Shown: one piece after another, positions 26,484 to 34,214 of the stretch | Position numbering within the stretch: the stretch's first letter is position 1 | Layout: every line of letters begins with the position of its first letter | Assembly: GCA_001769655.1 (NCBI GenBank) | Contig: MEPC01000019.1 | Location: forward strand, 62,001 to 126,000 | Reading direction: 5' to 3' | Length of the DNA: 64,000 bases | DNA from: Bacteroidetes bacterium RIFCSPLOWO2_12_FULL_37_12 | Lineage (GTDB): Bacteria; Bacteroidota; Bacteroidia; 2-12-FULL-37-12 | Translations under genes and position numbers: made by a program | The notes under the pieces: generated by a model | Told to the model about the DNA's origin: nothing | The model's database searches: none | What the model saw: only the letters and a program-made list of their open reading frames with translations

Positions 26484-26861
26484 ATGAGAAAATTAATGTT
26501 AATCATTGCAATTGCAGGATTTGCTTTTGCAGTCAATGCTCAAACCACCACCGACACATCGGGACAGGCAAAAAAGGAGAGCAATCAAGAAAAATCAAAA
26601 ACAGAACAGATGGCAATGAAAGACCATGCTTGCAGTCCTGCATGTAAAGATGGAAATCATGTTTGCATCCATGGGGAGAAAGGACACACCTGCTCAGCAG
26701 AATGTACAAAAATGTCAATGAAAGACCATGTTTGTGCTACAGCGTGCAAAGATGGAAAGCATGTTTATGCTTGCGGAGAAAAAGGGCATGTTTGCGGAAC
26801 AGATTGTAAAAAATCCGAACATCCTAAAAAAGCAGAACACCCGGAGCATCCCCATAATTAA
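26484..26861 (+). CDS. Exported Cys/His-rich repeat protein, probable soft-metal binder
   Basis: 125 aa from the ATG at 26484 (MRKLMLII), which gives a clean signal peptide ending VNAQ. A Lys/Gln/Ser-rich linker leads to two tandem units of about 32 residues: MKDH-x-C-x3-C-KDG-x-HV-x(3-4)-GEKGH-x-C-x3-C. A His/Lys/Pro tail follows. Spacing of paired C-x3-C with flanking His suggests coordination of thiophilic metals such as Hg, Cu or Zn in the periplasm. The family name is unknown to me. It lies 300 bases after the mer-type pair. Confidence 0.7.
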   Translation: MRKLMLIIAIAGFAFAVNAQTTTDTSGQAKKESNQEKSKTEQMAMKDHACSPACKDGNHVCIHGEKGHTCSAECTKMSMKDHVCATACKDGKHVYACGEKGHVCGTDCKKSEHPKKAEHPEHPHN

Positions 26862-26900
26862 AATTTTTGTGCCTACTCGGGAGAGTAAAAAAATACTATA

Positions 26901-27001
26901 CCACAGAGACACAAAGGGCACAAAGAAACACGGAGATGATAATTCAAAATGTTTTATTACTAATTTCTCTATGCAACTTAGTGTTCTCTGTGCCTCTGTG
27001 G
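26901..27001. repeat. Imperfect palindrome CCACAGAGACACAAAG type
   Basis: The left arm CCACAGAGACACAAAG (26901-26916) and right arm CTCTGTGCCTCTGTGG (26986-27001) pair at 14 of 16 positions. The element is followed by TGAGTAGTAAC, the same tail word that ends the two GTCACGCAAAGG elements. It lies between the Cys/His-rich gene and the transglutaminase gene. Confidence 0.7.
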
Positions 27002-27024
27002 TGAGTAGTAACAAATTTTTAAAG

Positions 27025-28434
27025 ATGAAGAAAAAGCTATATGCTATAACCGCACTACTTTTACTAGTGGGCGCTACAACTACGTGTTTTTCATTGGAAA
27101 AACATCTCCGCGATGAGTTTGTCTATATAGAAATAACAGCATGTGTACGTAACGATACAAATAAACAAAATACTGAAGGGGTGTCGGATAACGATAACAA
27201 GGTAACTGCAGAAATAGCCGCCGGCATTGAAAAATATATTGAAAAGGAAACCGAAAATGGAAAAGGTTATTTCAAGTTTATTTCAGATGGCAAAGAATTT
27301 AAATTTAGATTGGTGCGGGTTCATAAAGAGTATTTAGCGAAATTAGATGAAGGTAAATACTTTGCCTGTGTTGACCTTGTTGATACGGTGGGTGATGTAT
27401 ATGATGTTGATTTTTTTCTTGCCGGTGACACCAATGACATGAGTGTCACTGAAACCTCTTTGCACAAATTGAATGGCATTCCATTTTATTTATGGGAGCA
27501 AAACGCAAGCGGTACATGGGAAAGAACGCGGATAGAGGGAGCACCGCCTGAACTACTCGGAATAATCCACCAAAAAGATGAATTTGATTTTTTATATAGC
27601 GTAAAATTGCCGGCTATCAGTGGCACTGCCAGAATATGGCTACCATTTCCTCAAACGGACAAATTCCAGGAAGTTCAGATAAAAAATATCAGCTCGTCAA
27701 AGAATTACCAAATACTTGGCGAAACCCAATACAATAACAAGATGTTATTCTTTGAACTTGGTCCCGAAGACAGCGGAAAAACAATTGATATTCTGTATCA
27801 TGTTCAGCGTACTGAAAAATCATCCTATTCAGACCCGGATACGGATTTGGCTCAGTATTTAAAATCAGATCTTTTTACTCCGGTTAACGAATCATTCAAA
27901 AAAGAAGCAGAAAAACTAATCAATGGAAAAAAGAATGTGATCATGCAGGCAAGAGCAATGTATGATTATGTGATTGATAGAATGAAATACATGAAATACG
28001 GCGCTGGCTGGGGTAAAGCGGATGCTGTTTATGCTTGCAGTGCCGGTAGTGGTAATTGCAGTGATTACCACGCTTATTTTATTTCTTTAGCAAGATCTGC
28101 AGGAATCCCTGCCCGTTTTGCCATAGGAGCGGCAATTCCTTCTGATAGGAATGAGGGTGGAATAGACGGTTATCATTGCTGGGCAGAGTTTTTTGCGGAA
28201 GGGAAATGGTGGCCCATAGATATTTCTGAAGCGGATAAATACACAGCGCTTTCAACTTACTATTTTGGTCATAATCCGGCAAATCGTTTTGAATTCAGCC
28301 GCGGTCGCGACCTTGTAAGTGAAAAAGGAATGGGTCCCCAAGCAGGACCTATTAATTTTTTGGCATATCCTGTATTGGAAATAAACGGAGAGATGGTAAA
28401 TGCTGGCGTTGAATTTTCGTTTAGGCGATATTGA
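27025..28434 (+). CDS. Exported transglutaminase-like (papain-fold) protein
   Basis: 469 aa from the ATG at 27025 (MKKKLYAITALLL, signal peptide); the frame extends upstream through a repeat, so earlier starts are rejected. The C-terminal transglutaminase core has the catalytic triad C345 (GSGNCSDYHAYF), H384 (DGYHCWAEFF) and D399 (WWPIDISE). The N-terminal half is a beta-rich domain of unknown fold. Bacterial members are mostly proteases or amidases rather than cross-linkers. It is secreted or periplasmic. It carries AGTGTCACT (27442) and AGTGGCACT (27619). Confidence 0.82.
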   Translation: MKKKLYAITALLLLVGATTTCFSLEKHLRDEFVYIEITACVRNDTNKQNTEGVSDNDNKVTAEIAAGIEKYIEKETENGKGYFKFISDGKEFKFRLVRVHKEYLAKLDEGKYFACVDLVDTVGDVYDVDFFLAGDTNDMSVTETSLHKLNGIPFYLWEQNASGTWERTRIEGAPPELLGIIHQKDEFDFLYSVKLPAISGTARIWLPFPQTDKFQEVQIKNISSSKNYQILGETQYNNKMLFFELGPEDSGKTIDILYHVQRTEKSSYSDPDTDLAQYLKSDLFTPVNESFKKEAEKLINGKKNVIMQARAMYDYVIDRMKYMKYGAGWGKADAVYACSAGSGNCSDYHAYFISLARSAGIPARFAIGAAIPSDRNEGGIDGYHCWAEFFAEGKWWPIDISEADKYTALSTYYFGHNPANRFEFSRGRDLVSEKGMGPQAGPINFLAYPVLEINGEMVNAGVEFSFRRY

Positions 28435-28678
28435 GTTTGCAAAATTTGTATTTCCTTCTTTTTTCTATCGTTAATTACCTAAAAATTCTATATTGTATTT
28501 TACTATTCTGTGCAGAAAAAAAGTTTAATTGCAACAAATTTCTCTGCTTTTTTTTATTGGTGTAAATCGTAGCTATACATCTCTATTGGACTGACCTTTA
28601 ACATTTGTTTTTATACATATCTATAAATTTATTGTAACCCCTTTTTTTGCCGAAACACAACGCTCTTTTTGTGTTTTA

Positions 28679-28692
28679 TTGACTTTTATCAT
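28679..28692. promoter_or_regulatory. FNR/CRP-type box 1
   Basis: TTGAC-TTTT-ATCAT matches eight of ten positions of the FNR-family consensus TTGAT-N4-ATCAA. Its centre is 22 bases from box 2, two helical turns, putting both proteins on one DNA face. Confidence 0.5.
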
Positions 28693-28700
28693 ATTATTCA

Positions 28701-28714
28701 TTGATTTTTATCAT
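28701..28714. promoter_or_regulatory. FNR/CRP-type box 2
   Basis: TTGAT-TTTT-ATCAT matches nine of ten consensus positions. Its centre lies about 28 bases before the predicted start site and overlaps the -33 promoter element, a repressing position for FNR-type proteins. Confidence 0.55.
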
Positions 28715-28722
28715 TTTTGACA

Positions 28723-28730
28723 TATATTTG
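28723..28730 (+). promoter_or_regulatory. -7 box of the cytochrome c oxidase operon
   Basis: TATATTTG followed by C matches TAnnTTTG, with TTGA 18 bases upstream inside FNR box 2. It lies 19 bases before the subunit II ATG and excludes the upstream TTG at 28717 as the start. Confidence 0.55.
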
Positions 28731-28749
28731 CGGTTTGTTTAAAAATTCA

Positions 28750-29808
28750 ATGAAAAACTCCCGCCTGAATGCTACCCTGTTTTTTGTTGCCGGGATAGCA
28801 TTTCTAATACTCGTTTTCTACGCTCATTTTCAAAACCCCCAATGGTATCTACCTGCCGCAACTTCTGTCCATGGATTAGTAACTGATCACCTGTTTGACA
28901 TTACTATGTGGATAACCTTGCCGGTTTTTGTAATTACCCAAGGGTTATTGTTTCTTTTCGTCTTTCTGTATCCTCACAGAGACGATAAAAAAGCCGACTA
29001 CTATCCCAACAATCACAAATTAGAACTTATATGGACCATTGTCCCCGCCATAGTGCTTACCTGGCTTATCGTTCAGGGACTTCAAACCTGGGCAAATATA
29101 AAAAGTCCGGCTCCGGCTGATGCTGAAGTAATTGAAGTTACCGCCGAACAATTTGCATGGAACTTCCGCTGGTCGGGAAAAGATGGGAAATTCGGTAGAA
29201 ACAAACCCGAATTGATGAAAGCATCAACCAATCCTATCGGGATCGACTTTGACGACTCTTTATCTCATGATGATATTACATCCAAAGAAATTTTTATACC
29301 TGTAGGAAAAACGGTCTTGTTCAACATTCAGGCAAAGGATGTAATACATAGTTTTTATCTTCCTCATTTCAGGGTAAAAATGGACGCGGTTCCGGGAATG
29401 CGTACTAATTTTTGGATGAATCCTACCATGACCTCTGCAGATAAAAAAGAAGACGTGAAACGAACCACCAAGGGATTGAAAGAAGTTGATGAACGACTGT
29501 ATGGACAGGTTTCAGATGAAACTTATAAAGACGCAAATGGAAATGTGATTGTTGAAAAAGGTGGTATCATCAAAAGAGCGGAGCGTGACCAAAATGGAAA
29601 TTTAGTCAAATCTACTGACGTGGTTTTGCGGTTAAGCAAAGCCGGAATTAAAAAAATTATGGCGTATCATGATTTTAATTATGTGCTTGCCTGTGCGGAA
29701 TTATGCGGATTAGGACATTATAAAATGAGAGCGGCAATTACCGTAGTGACACAACAGGAATATGATAAATGGATGAGCGAGCAAACCCCGGATTTTGAAT
29801 ATCAATAA
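28750..29808 (+). CDS. Cytochrome c oxidase subunit II (CuA subunit) with periplasmic insertion
   Basis: 352 aa. There are three hydrophobic helices (residues about 6-27, 47-70, 86-108). The cupredoxin domain starts at EVTAEQFAWNFRW. CuA ligands are H200 (HSFYLPHF), C315 and C319 (CAELCGLGH), H323 and M326. Between the HxxxLPHFRVKMDAVPG region and the CuA loop lies an extra 75-residue Lys/Asp/Asn-rich segment (about 223-300) not present in the canonical fold. It accepts electrons from cytochrome c and passes them to haem a. First gene of a five-gene operon; the stop is one base before the subunit I ATG. It resembles coxM of coxMNOP-type oxidases. Confidence 0.92.
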   Translation: MKNSRLNATLFFVAGIAFLILVFYAHFQNPQWYLPAATSVHGLVTDHLFDITMWITLPVFVITQGLLFLFVFLYPHRDDKKADYYPNNHKLELIWTIVPAIVLTWLIVQGLQTWANIKSPAPADAEVIEVTAEQFAWNFRWSGKDGKFGRNKPELMKASTNPIGIDFDDSLSHDDITSKEIFIPVGKTVLFNIQAKDVIHSFYLPHFRVKMDAVPGMRTNFWMNPTMTSADKKEDVKRTTKGLKEVDERLYGQVSDETYKDANGNVIVEKGGIIKRAERDQNGNLVKSTDVVLRLSKAGIKKIMAYHDFNYVLACAELCGLGHYKMRAAITVVTQQEYDKWMSEQTPDFEYQ

Positions 29809-29809
29809 T

Positions 29810-31645
29810 ATGGAAACATCAACACAAACCCAATCAACTGCTGTGCATTCACACACTAATGATGTTCATATACATGAACACGAACATCACCACCATCAGA
29901 GTTTTATTTCAAAATACATTTTTAGTTTAGATCATAAAACCATTGGTAAACAGTATTTGATTACGGCTATTTTCATGGCGATTGTCGGAATGTCACTATC
30001 CCTTTTGATGCGTGCACAACTTGGGTGGCCAGGCGAACAATTCTCTTTTATCGGTAAACTACTTGGTAAATTTGCAGAGGGAGGAATCATCAAACCGGAA
30101 TATTATTATGCATTAGTTACTCTGCATGGAACTATCATGGTTTTTTTTGTTTTGACAGGCGGATTAAGCGGCACTTTTTTTAATCTTCTGATTCCATTGC
30201 AGATTGGCACACGTGACATGGCATCTCCTCTCTTAAATGCACTTTCTTACTGGTTTTTCTTCGCGTCTTCCTGTGTAATGCTTTCCTCCTTTTTCGTTAT
30301 GGCAGGTCCTGCCTCAGGCGGTTGGACCATTTACCCTCCTCTTAGCGCATTGCCGGAAGCAACCCCGGGTTCAGGCACCGGAATGACACTCTGGTTGGTA
30401 AGCATGAGTTTATTTATTGCTTCGGGTTTGATGGGAGGCATCAATTATATAAGCACGGTAATTAACATGAGAACCAAAGGAATGTCACTTTGGAAAATGC
30501 CACTGACGGTGTGGTCATTTTTTATTACGGCAATCCTTGGTGTTTTATCTTTTCCTGTCCTCTTCTCCGGTGCTATCATGCTTGTGTTTGACAGAAGCTT
30601 TGGCACCAGTTTTTTCCTGCCGGATGGTTTGGTAGTAGCGGACAAACTACTGAACCATTCCGGTGGGAGCCCTATTTTATGGCAACATTTATTCTGGTTT
30701 CTGGGACATCCGGAAGTTTACATAGTACTCCTTCCCGCCATGGGAATGGTTTCAGAAATCCTTTCAGTAAATGCGCGTAAACCCATTTTTGGTTACAAAG
30801 CCATGGTATATGCCATTATGGCTATAGGGTTTTTATCGTTTATCGTCTGGGCACATCACATGTTTCAGAGTGGAATGAATCCTTTCCTGGGTTCTGTTTT
30901 TGTTTTTACAACTTTATTAATTGCCATTCCTTCTGCTGTAAAAACTTTTAATTGGCTCACTACATTGTATAGATCCAATATTATTTTTACGCCCGCCATG
31001 TTGTATGCGCTGGGGTTTGTGTCACTCTTTATCACTGGAGGTATCACCGGAATATTTCTGGGAAATGCAGCTGTGGATATTCAACTGCACGATACCTATT
31101 TTGTAGTGGCACACTTTCACCTTGTCATGGGAGCGGCTTCTTTCTTTGGATTATTTGCCGGTGTATATCACTGGTTTCCCAAAATGTTTAGCAAGATGAT
31201 GAATAATACATTAGGAAAGTGGCACTTCTGGTTAACCATTATTTCACTTTACTGTGTTTTCTTTCCAATGCATTATATGGGAATGGCTGGTGTACCGAGA
31301 AGATATTATGCTTTTACTGAGTATGAGTGGACCAGTATGTTTACGGATTTAAACCGGTTTATAAGCATCTGGGCTTTGATAGGCGGTGCCGCGCAAGTAT
31401 TGTTGATTTTCAATTTCTTCTGGAGTATGTTTAAAGGAAAACCTGCAACAGCAAATCCATGGAAAGCAAATACGTTGGAATGGACCACACCCATAAAACC
31501 CGTTCACGGAAATTGGCCCGGAGAAATTCCTGAAGTTCACCGCTGGCCCTACGATTACAGCAAGCCGGGGCATGAGGAGGATTATATTCCGCAACATATT
31601 CCGTATTCCGAAACGGGGTCTTCGAACAGGAAAGGGGATTATTGA
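29810..31645 (+). CDS. Cytochrome c oxidase subunit I (haem-copper catalytic subunit)
   Basis: 611 aa from the ATG at 29810; the TTG at 29795 lies inside the previous gene. The twelve-helix core carries all ligands: H106 (LHGTIMVF, haem a), H300 and Y304 (GHPEVY, CuB and cross-linked Tyr), H349-H350 (WAHHMF, CuB), H435 and H437 (AHFHLVMGA, haem a3 and haem a). The GHPEVYI form points to an A-type proton-pumping oxidase. Residues about 9-26 form a strongly His-rich N-terminal extension, possibly a copper-binding tail. It reduces O2 to water. Operon with subunits II, III and IV. Confidence 0.95.
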   Translation: METSTQTQSTAVHSHTNDVHIHEHEHHHHQSFISKYIFSLDHKTIGKQYLITAIFMAIVGMSLSLLMRAQLGWPGEQFSFIGKLLGKFAEGGIIKPEYYYALVTLHGTIMVFFVLTGGLSGTFFNLLIPLQIGTRDMASPLLNALSYWFFFASSCVMLSSFFVMAGPASGGWTIYPPLSALPEATPGSGTGMTLWLVSMSLFIASGLMGGINYISTVINMRTKGMSLWKMPLTVWSFFITAILGVLSFPVLFSGAIMLVFDRSFGTSFFLPDGLVVADKLLNHSGGSPILWQHLFWFLGHPEVYIVLLPAMGMVSEILSVNARKPIFGYKAMVYAIMAIGFLSFIVWAHHMFQSGMNPFLGSVFVFTTLLIAIPSAVKTFNWLTTLYRSNIIFTPAMLYALGFVSLFITGGITGIFLGNAAVDIQLHDTYFVVAHFHLVMGAASFFGLFAGVYHWFPKMFSKMMNNTLGKWHFWLTIISLYCVFFPMHYMGMAGVPRRYYAFTEYEWTSMFTDLNRFISIWALIGGAAQVLLIFNFFWSMFKGKPATANPWKANTLEWTTPIKPVHGNWPGEIPEVHRWPYDYSKPGHEEDYIPQHIPYSETGSSNRKGDY

Positions 31646-31686
31646 TTTACGATTTTAGATTGACAATTTACGATTAATGAACTACA

Positions 31687-32280
31687 ATGAATTTATCTCT
31701 TTTCAACAATAACGGTTTTACCTTAGCACAAACCTCCCAGCGCAAATCCGCCATCCGTTTTTCTATCTGGATTTTCATGGCTACCGTCACCATGCTGTTC
31801 GCGGCTTTTACGAGCGCACTGATTGTACGGCAAGGACAAGGAAACTGGGATTTGTTTCGTTTCCCGGCAATATTCAATTTCTCAACGATTTTTATTGTTT
31901 TTTCAAGTGTCACTATGCAATGGGCGTATCTTTCTTTCCAAAAGCAAAAAACAAAAGAAGTATGGATGGCGGCGGGAATTACATTATTCGCAGGGTTGGT
32001 GTTTGCATTTTCTCAGATTTCAGGATGGAACACGCTTTACGATTCTGGAATAAAATTATCGGGCAATGCTTCCCATTCCTTTCTGTTTTTGATTTCAGGG
32101 GCACATCTTTTACATCTTATTGGAGGAGTGGTGTTATTGATTTTTTTTATCGTGCGCTTTAGTGTCACTCCATCTTTTTCAGATAAAATTACTATTTACT
32201 CCTGCACGGTAATCTGGCACTTCCTGACTGCATTGTGGGTGTATTTATTTTTGTTTTTGAAATATTATTGTGCAGCGTGA
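31687..32280 (+). CDS. Cytochrome c oxidase subunit III-like protein (CoxO type)
   Basis: 197 aa with about five hydrophobic helices. GAHLLHLIGGVVLL and VIWHFLTALWVYLFLFL match the haem-copper oxidase subunit III family. It is shorter than the classical seven-helix form, like CoxO in coxMNOP operons. It stabilises subunit I and the oxygen channel. It contains two AGTGTCACT sites (31906, 32161). The 41-base spacer from subunit I is a TTTACGATT-type simple sequence. Confidence 0.85.
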   Translation: MNLSLFNNNGFTLAQTSQRKSAIRFSIWIFMATVTMLFAAFTSALIVRQGQGNWDLFRFPAIFNFSTIFIVFSSVTMQWAYLSFQKQKTKEVWMAAGITLFAGLVFAFSQISGWNTLYDSGIKLSGNASHSFLFLISGAHLLHLIGGVVLLIFFIVRFSVTPSFSDKITIYSCTVIWHFLTALWVYLFLFLKYYCAA

Positions 32281-32417
32281 TTCATAAAATTCCAAAAAAA
32301 TTATTAACATATTACAAAAAATTGTTAATGTCAAAGGCGGTTTTTCCTTAATCATTATTCATTTTTTGTTATATGTTATATGTTTTTTTTCTAAGACCTT
32401 TCTTCTCCCAATAAACC

Positions 32418-33368
32418 ATGGACACAACCCTTTCAACATCACACGCGCCCGCAAAGACCTCCGTTTGGTCCGGTGGTGTTCGCCCTTTTAACATCAGCTA
32501 CGGAAAGATGATGATGTGGTTCTTCATCTTATCGGACTTCTTCACCTTTATGGGATTTTTATTTGCCTATACGGCATTGAAGTCATCCCACCCCGATTGG
32601 CCCAACCCGGATTATGTATTCAAAGGATTTCCGTTAATGGGTCATCATTTCAATGCGCCGCTCTTGTTTGTAGGAACCATGACATTCATTCTCATTGTAA
32701 GCAGTTTTACCATGGTCATTGCGGTTGACGCAGGACACAGGCGCGACTATAAGAAAACGGTAAAATACATGATCCTAACTATTCTCGGTGGCGCTGTTTT
32801 TTTAAGTTGCCAGGCGTGGGAATGGTCTCACCTGATACATGGCGTGAAACTCAGTGACACAACCGTTAAAATGATTAAAGATACTAATGGGAACATGCTA
32901 CGCAAGGAAGTTCCTTATGCAATGGTTAAATTAACGGATGGAATAATCACGGTCACACCGCATACGGCAATTTTAGTTAAGCCCTTAGGCGAAAAAATCA
33001 CAGAAGAAGCCGGTAAAGCGTTTACCGTTTCCACCAATGCCACTGACATTACATTAACGCCCATCGGTAATAATAAACCATCAGCATGGATGGAATTTTT
33101 TAATGAGGGCATGACGTTTGGTTCAACGCTCACGCATAATCCTTTCGGGCAACCGCTTTTTTCTTCCTTGTTTTTTTTAGTAACAGGATTTCATGGCTTT
33201 CACGTTTTCAGTGGGTTGGTGATTCTGGTAATCATTGCTTTCAATGTTTATAACAAACGTTACGAATCGCGCGGGCATTATGAAATGGTGGAGAAAGCCG
33301 GATTGTACTGGCACTTTGTGGACTTGGTATGGGTTTTTGTATTTACGTTTTTTTATTTGTTGAAGTGA
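32418..33368 (+). CDS. Cytochrome c oxidase subunit III with a large loop insertion
   Basis: 316 aa. Conserved subunit III segments: MMMWFFILSDFFTFMGF, FLSCQAWEWSHLI with the membrane Glu, TGFHGFHVFSGLVIL, and GLYWHFVDLVWVFVFTFFYLL. Between EWSHLIHG and the segment starting FNEGMTFGSTL lies an extra region of roughly 75-80 residues (about 145-225), hydrophilic and beta-like, facing the periplasm by topology. Together with the insertion in subunit II this could form a docking site for an electron donor. A 137-base AT-rich gap precedes it; no separate promoter is clear. Confidence 0.9.
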   Translation: MDTTLSTSHAPAKTSVWSGGVRPFNISYGKMMMWFFILSDFFTFMGFLFAYTALKSSHPDWPNPDYVFKGFPLMGHHFNAPLLFVGTMTFILIVSSFTMVIAVDAGHRRDYKKTVKYMILTILGGAVFLSCQAWEWSHLIHGVKLSDTTVKMIKDTNGNMLRKEVPYAMVKLTDGIITVTPHTAILVKPLGEKITEEAGKAFTVSTNATDITLTPIGNNKPSAWMEFFNEGMTFGSTLTHNPFGQPLFSSLFFLVTGFHGFHVFSGLVILVIIAFNVYNKRYESRGHYEMVEKAGLYWHFVDLVWVFVFTFFYLLK

Positions 33369-33421
33369 ATTTAGTTATTATACTGCAATCGGTATAAATT
33401 TCGTGTATTTGGGATGATTGT

Positions 33422-33494
33422 TATATTGTTAAATGGTTATATGGTTACCAAAGTTCACACTAACCATATAATTATATAACCATTTAACAATATA
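33422..33494. repeat. Perfect 21-bp inverted repeat of the ATGGTTAA microsatellite family
   Basis: Arms 33422-33442 and 33474-33494 are exact complements with a 31-base loop that itself holds GGTTA/TAACC. The arm sequence (TGTTAAATGGTTATAT) is built from the ATGGTTAA unit found at 8931 and 14383. It sits between oxidase genes and could form an mRNA hairpin that tunes expression of the last gene. Confidence 0.7.
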
Positions 33495-33515
33495 GCAAAA
33501 TTATATAAATTAATC

Positions 33516-34109
33516 ATGGAAACACAAACTCTCGCGCATAAACCCATCCCCGTTTATGTAAAATCAATTTTCTCCGCGCTGATTCCGGTACTAACGTTAG
33601 TGCTGATCACTGTAACCCTTTCTGCAAAAAATGTTCCCGGAGGAACCATTGCGGCTTTGTGGATTTACTTGTTAATTCCTGCTTATTACGTCGTTTCCCG
33701 TTTGCTTTCAGGAAAACAGTTACTGACATTCTCACATTCGAACGAAAGTCATTCTCACGAATATGTGCCCGGCGATGAAGACAGGTACATCGTTCAAAGC
33801 ATAAATCATCATCTTGAGCATCACGAAAGCCCAGTTAAAAAATTCGTAAAAGTTTTCTGGATACTGTTGGTAGTGACACTTATTGAAGTTGGAATTGCGT
33901 ATTCTTCGTTATCTAAAATGACCATGGCGGTTTTGTTTATGTTTTTCACAATAGTGAAAGCCATTTACATTGCCGGCACTTTCATGCACCTGAAAGATGA
34001 AACCAAACAATTTATCTGGACCCTTGTTCTTCCAGTTTTTTTTCTTATCTGGTTTATTTTTATTTTGCTGACGGAGAGTGGGTATCTGCTGGGGCACAGG
34101 TTGTTTTAG
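33516..34109 (+). CDS. Cytochrome c oxidase subunit IV-like protein with His-rich loop
   Basis: 197 aa with an N-terminal helix pair (SIFSALIPVLTLVLITV, GGTIAALWIYLLIPAYYVV), a hydrophilic His-rich loop at about 68-107 (SHSNESHSHE, NHHLEHHES), then three helices including MFFTIVKAIYIAGTFMHLKDE, the signature of prokaryotic oxidase subunit IV. It is probably a small accessory subunit of the oxidase encoded upstream. The first helix pair and His loop are additional to the usual 100-residue form. Confidence 0.8.
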   Translation: METQTLAHKPIPVYVKSIFSALIPVLTLVLITVTLSAKNVPGGTIAALWIYLLIPAYYVVSRLLSGKQLLTFSHSNESHSHEYVPGDEDRYIVQSINHHLEHHESPVKKFVKVFWILLVVTLIEVGIAYSSLSKMTMAVLFMFFTIVKAIYIAGTFMHLKDETKQFIWTLVLPVFFLIWFIFILLTESGYLLGHRLF

Positions 34110-34161
34110 AATGATTGATAAGTTATCATTTATTTCTTCATACTTCTATGAGATAATTACG

Positions 34162-34207
34162 AATTACGAATTGATGAATGCTGTGTTATTACATATTATT
34201 CGTAATT
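34162..34207. terminator. Hairpin between convergent genes
   Basis: AATTACGAAT (34162-34171) and ATTCGTAATT (34198-34207) are exact complements with a 26-base loop. It lies between the stop of the subunit IV-like gene and the 3' end of the convergent TPR gene, so a bidirectional terminator role is plausible. The stem is AT-rich and weak. Confidence 0.35.
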
Positions 34208-34214
34208 AATTGTA

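Larger units (their letters stand above)
28435..28749. other. Intergenic regulatory region before the cytochrome oxidase operon
   Basis: 315 bases, AT-rich, with no ORF. The only structures seen are the two FNR-type boxes and the -7 box listed separately, close to the start of the subunit II gene. Confidence 0.6.

Noticed and set aside
28717-28749. Upstream TTG start for oxidase subunit II
   Set aside because: It would lie before or within the predicted -7 box, and the ATG at 28750 begins directly before the first membrane helix.
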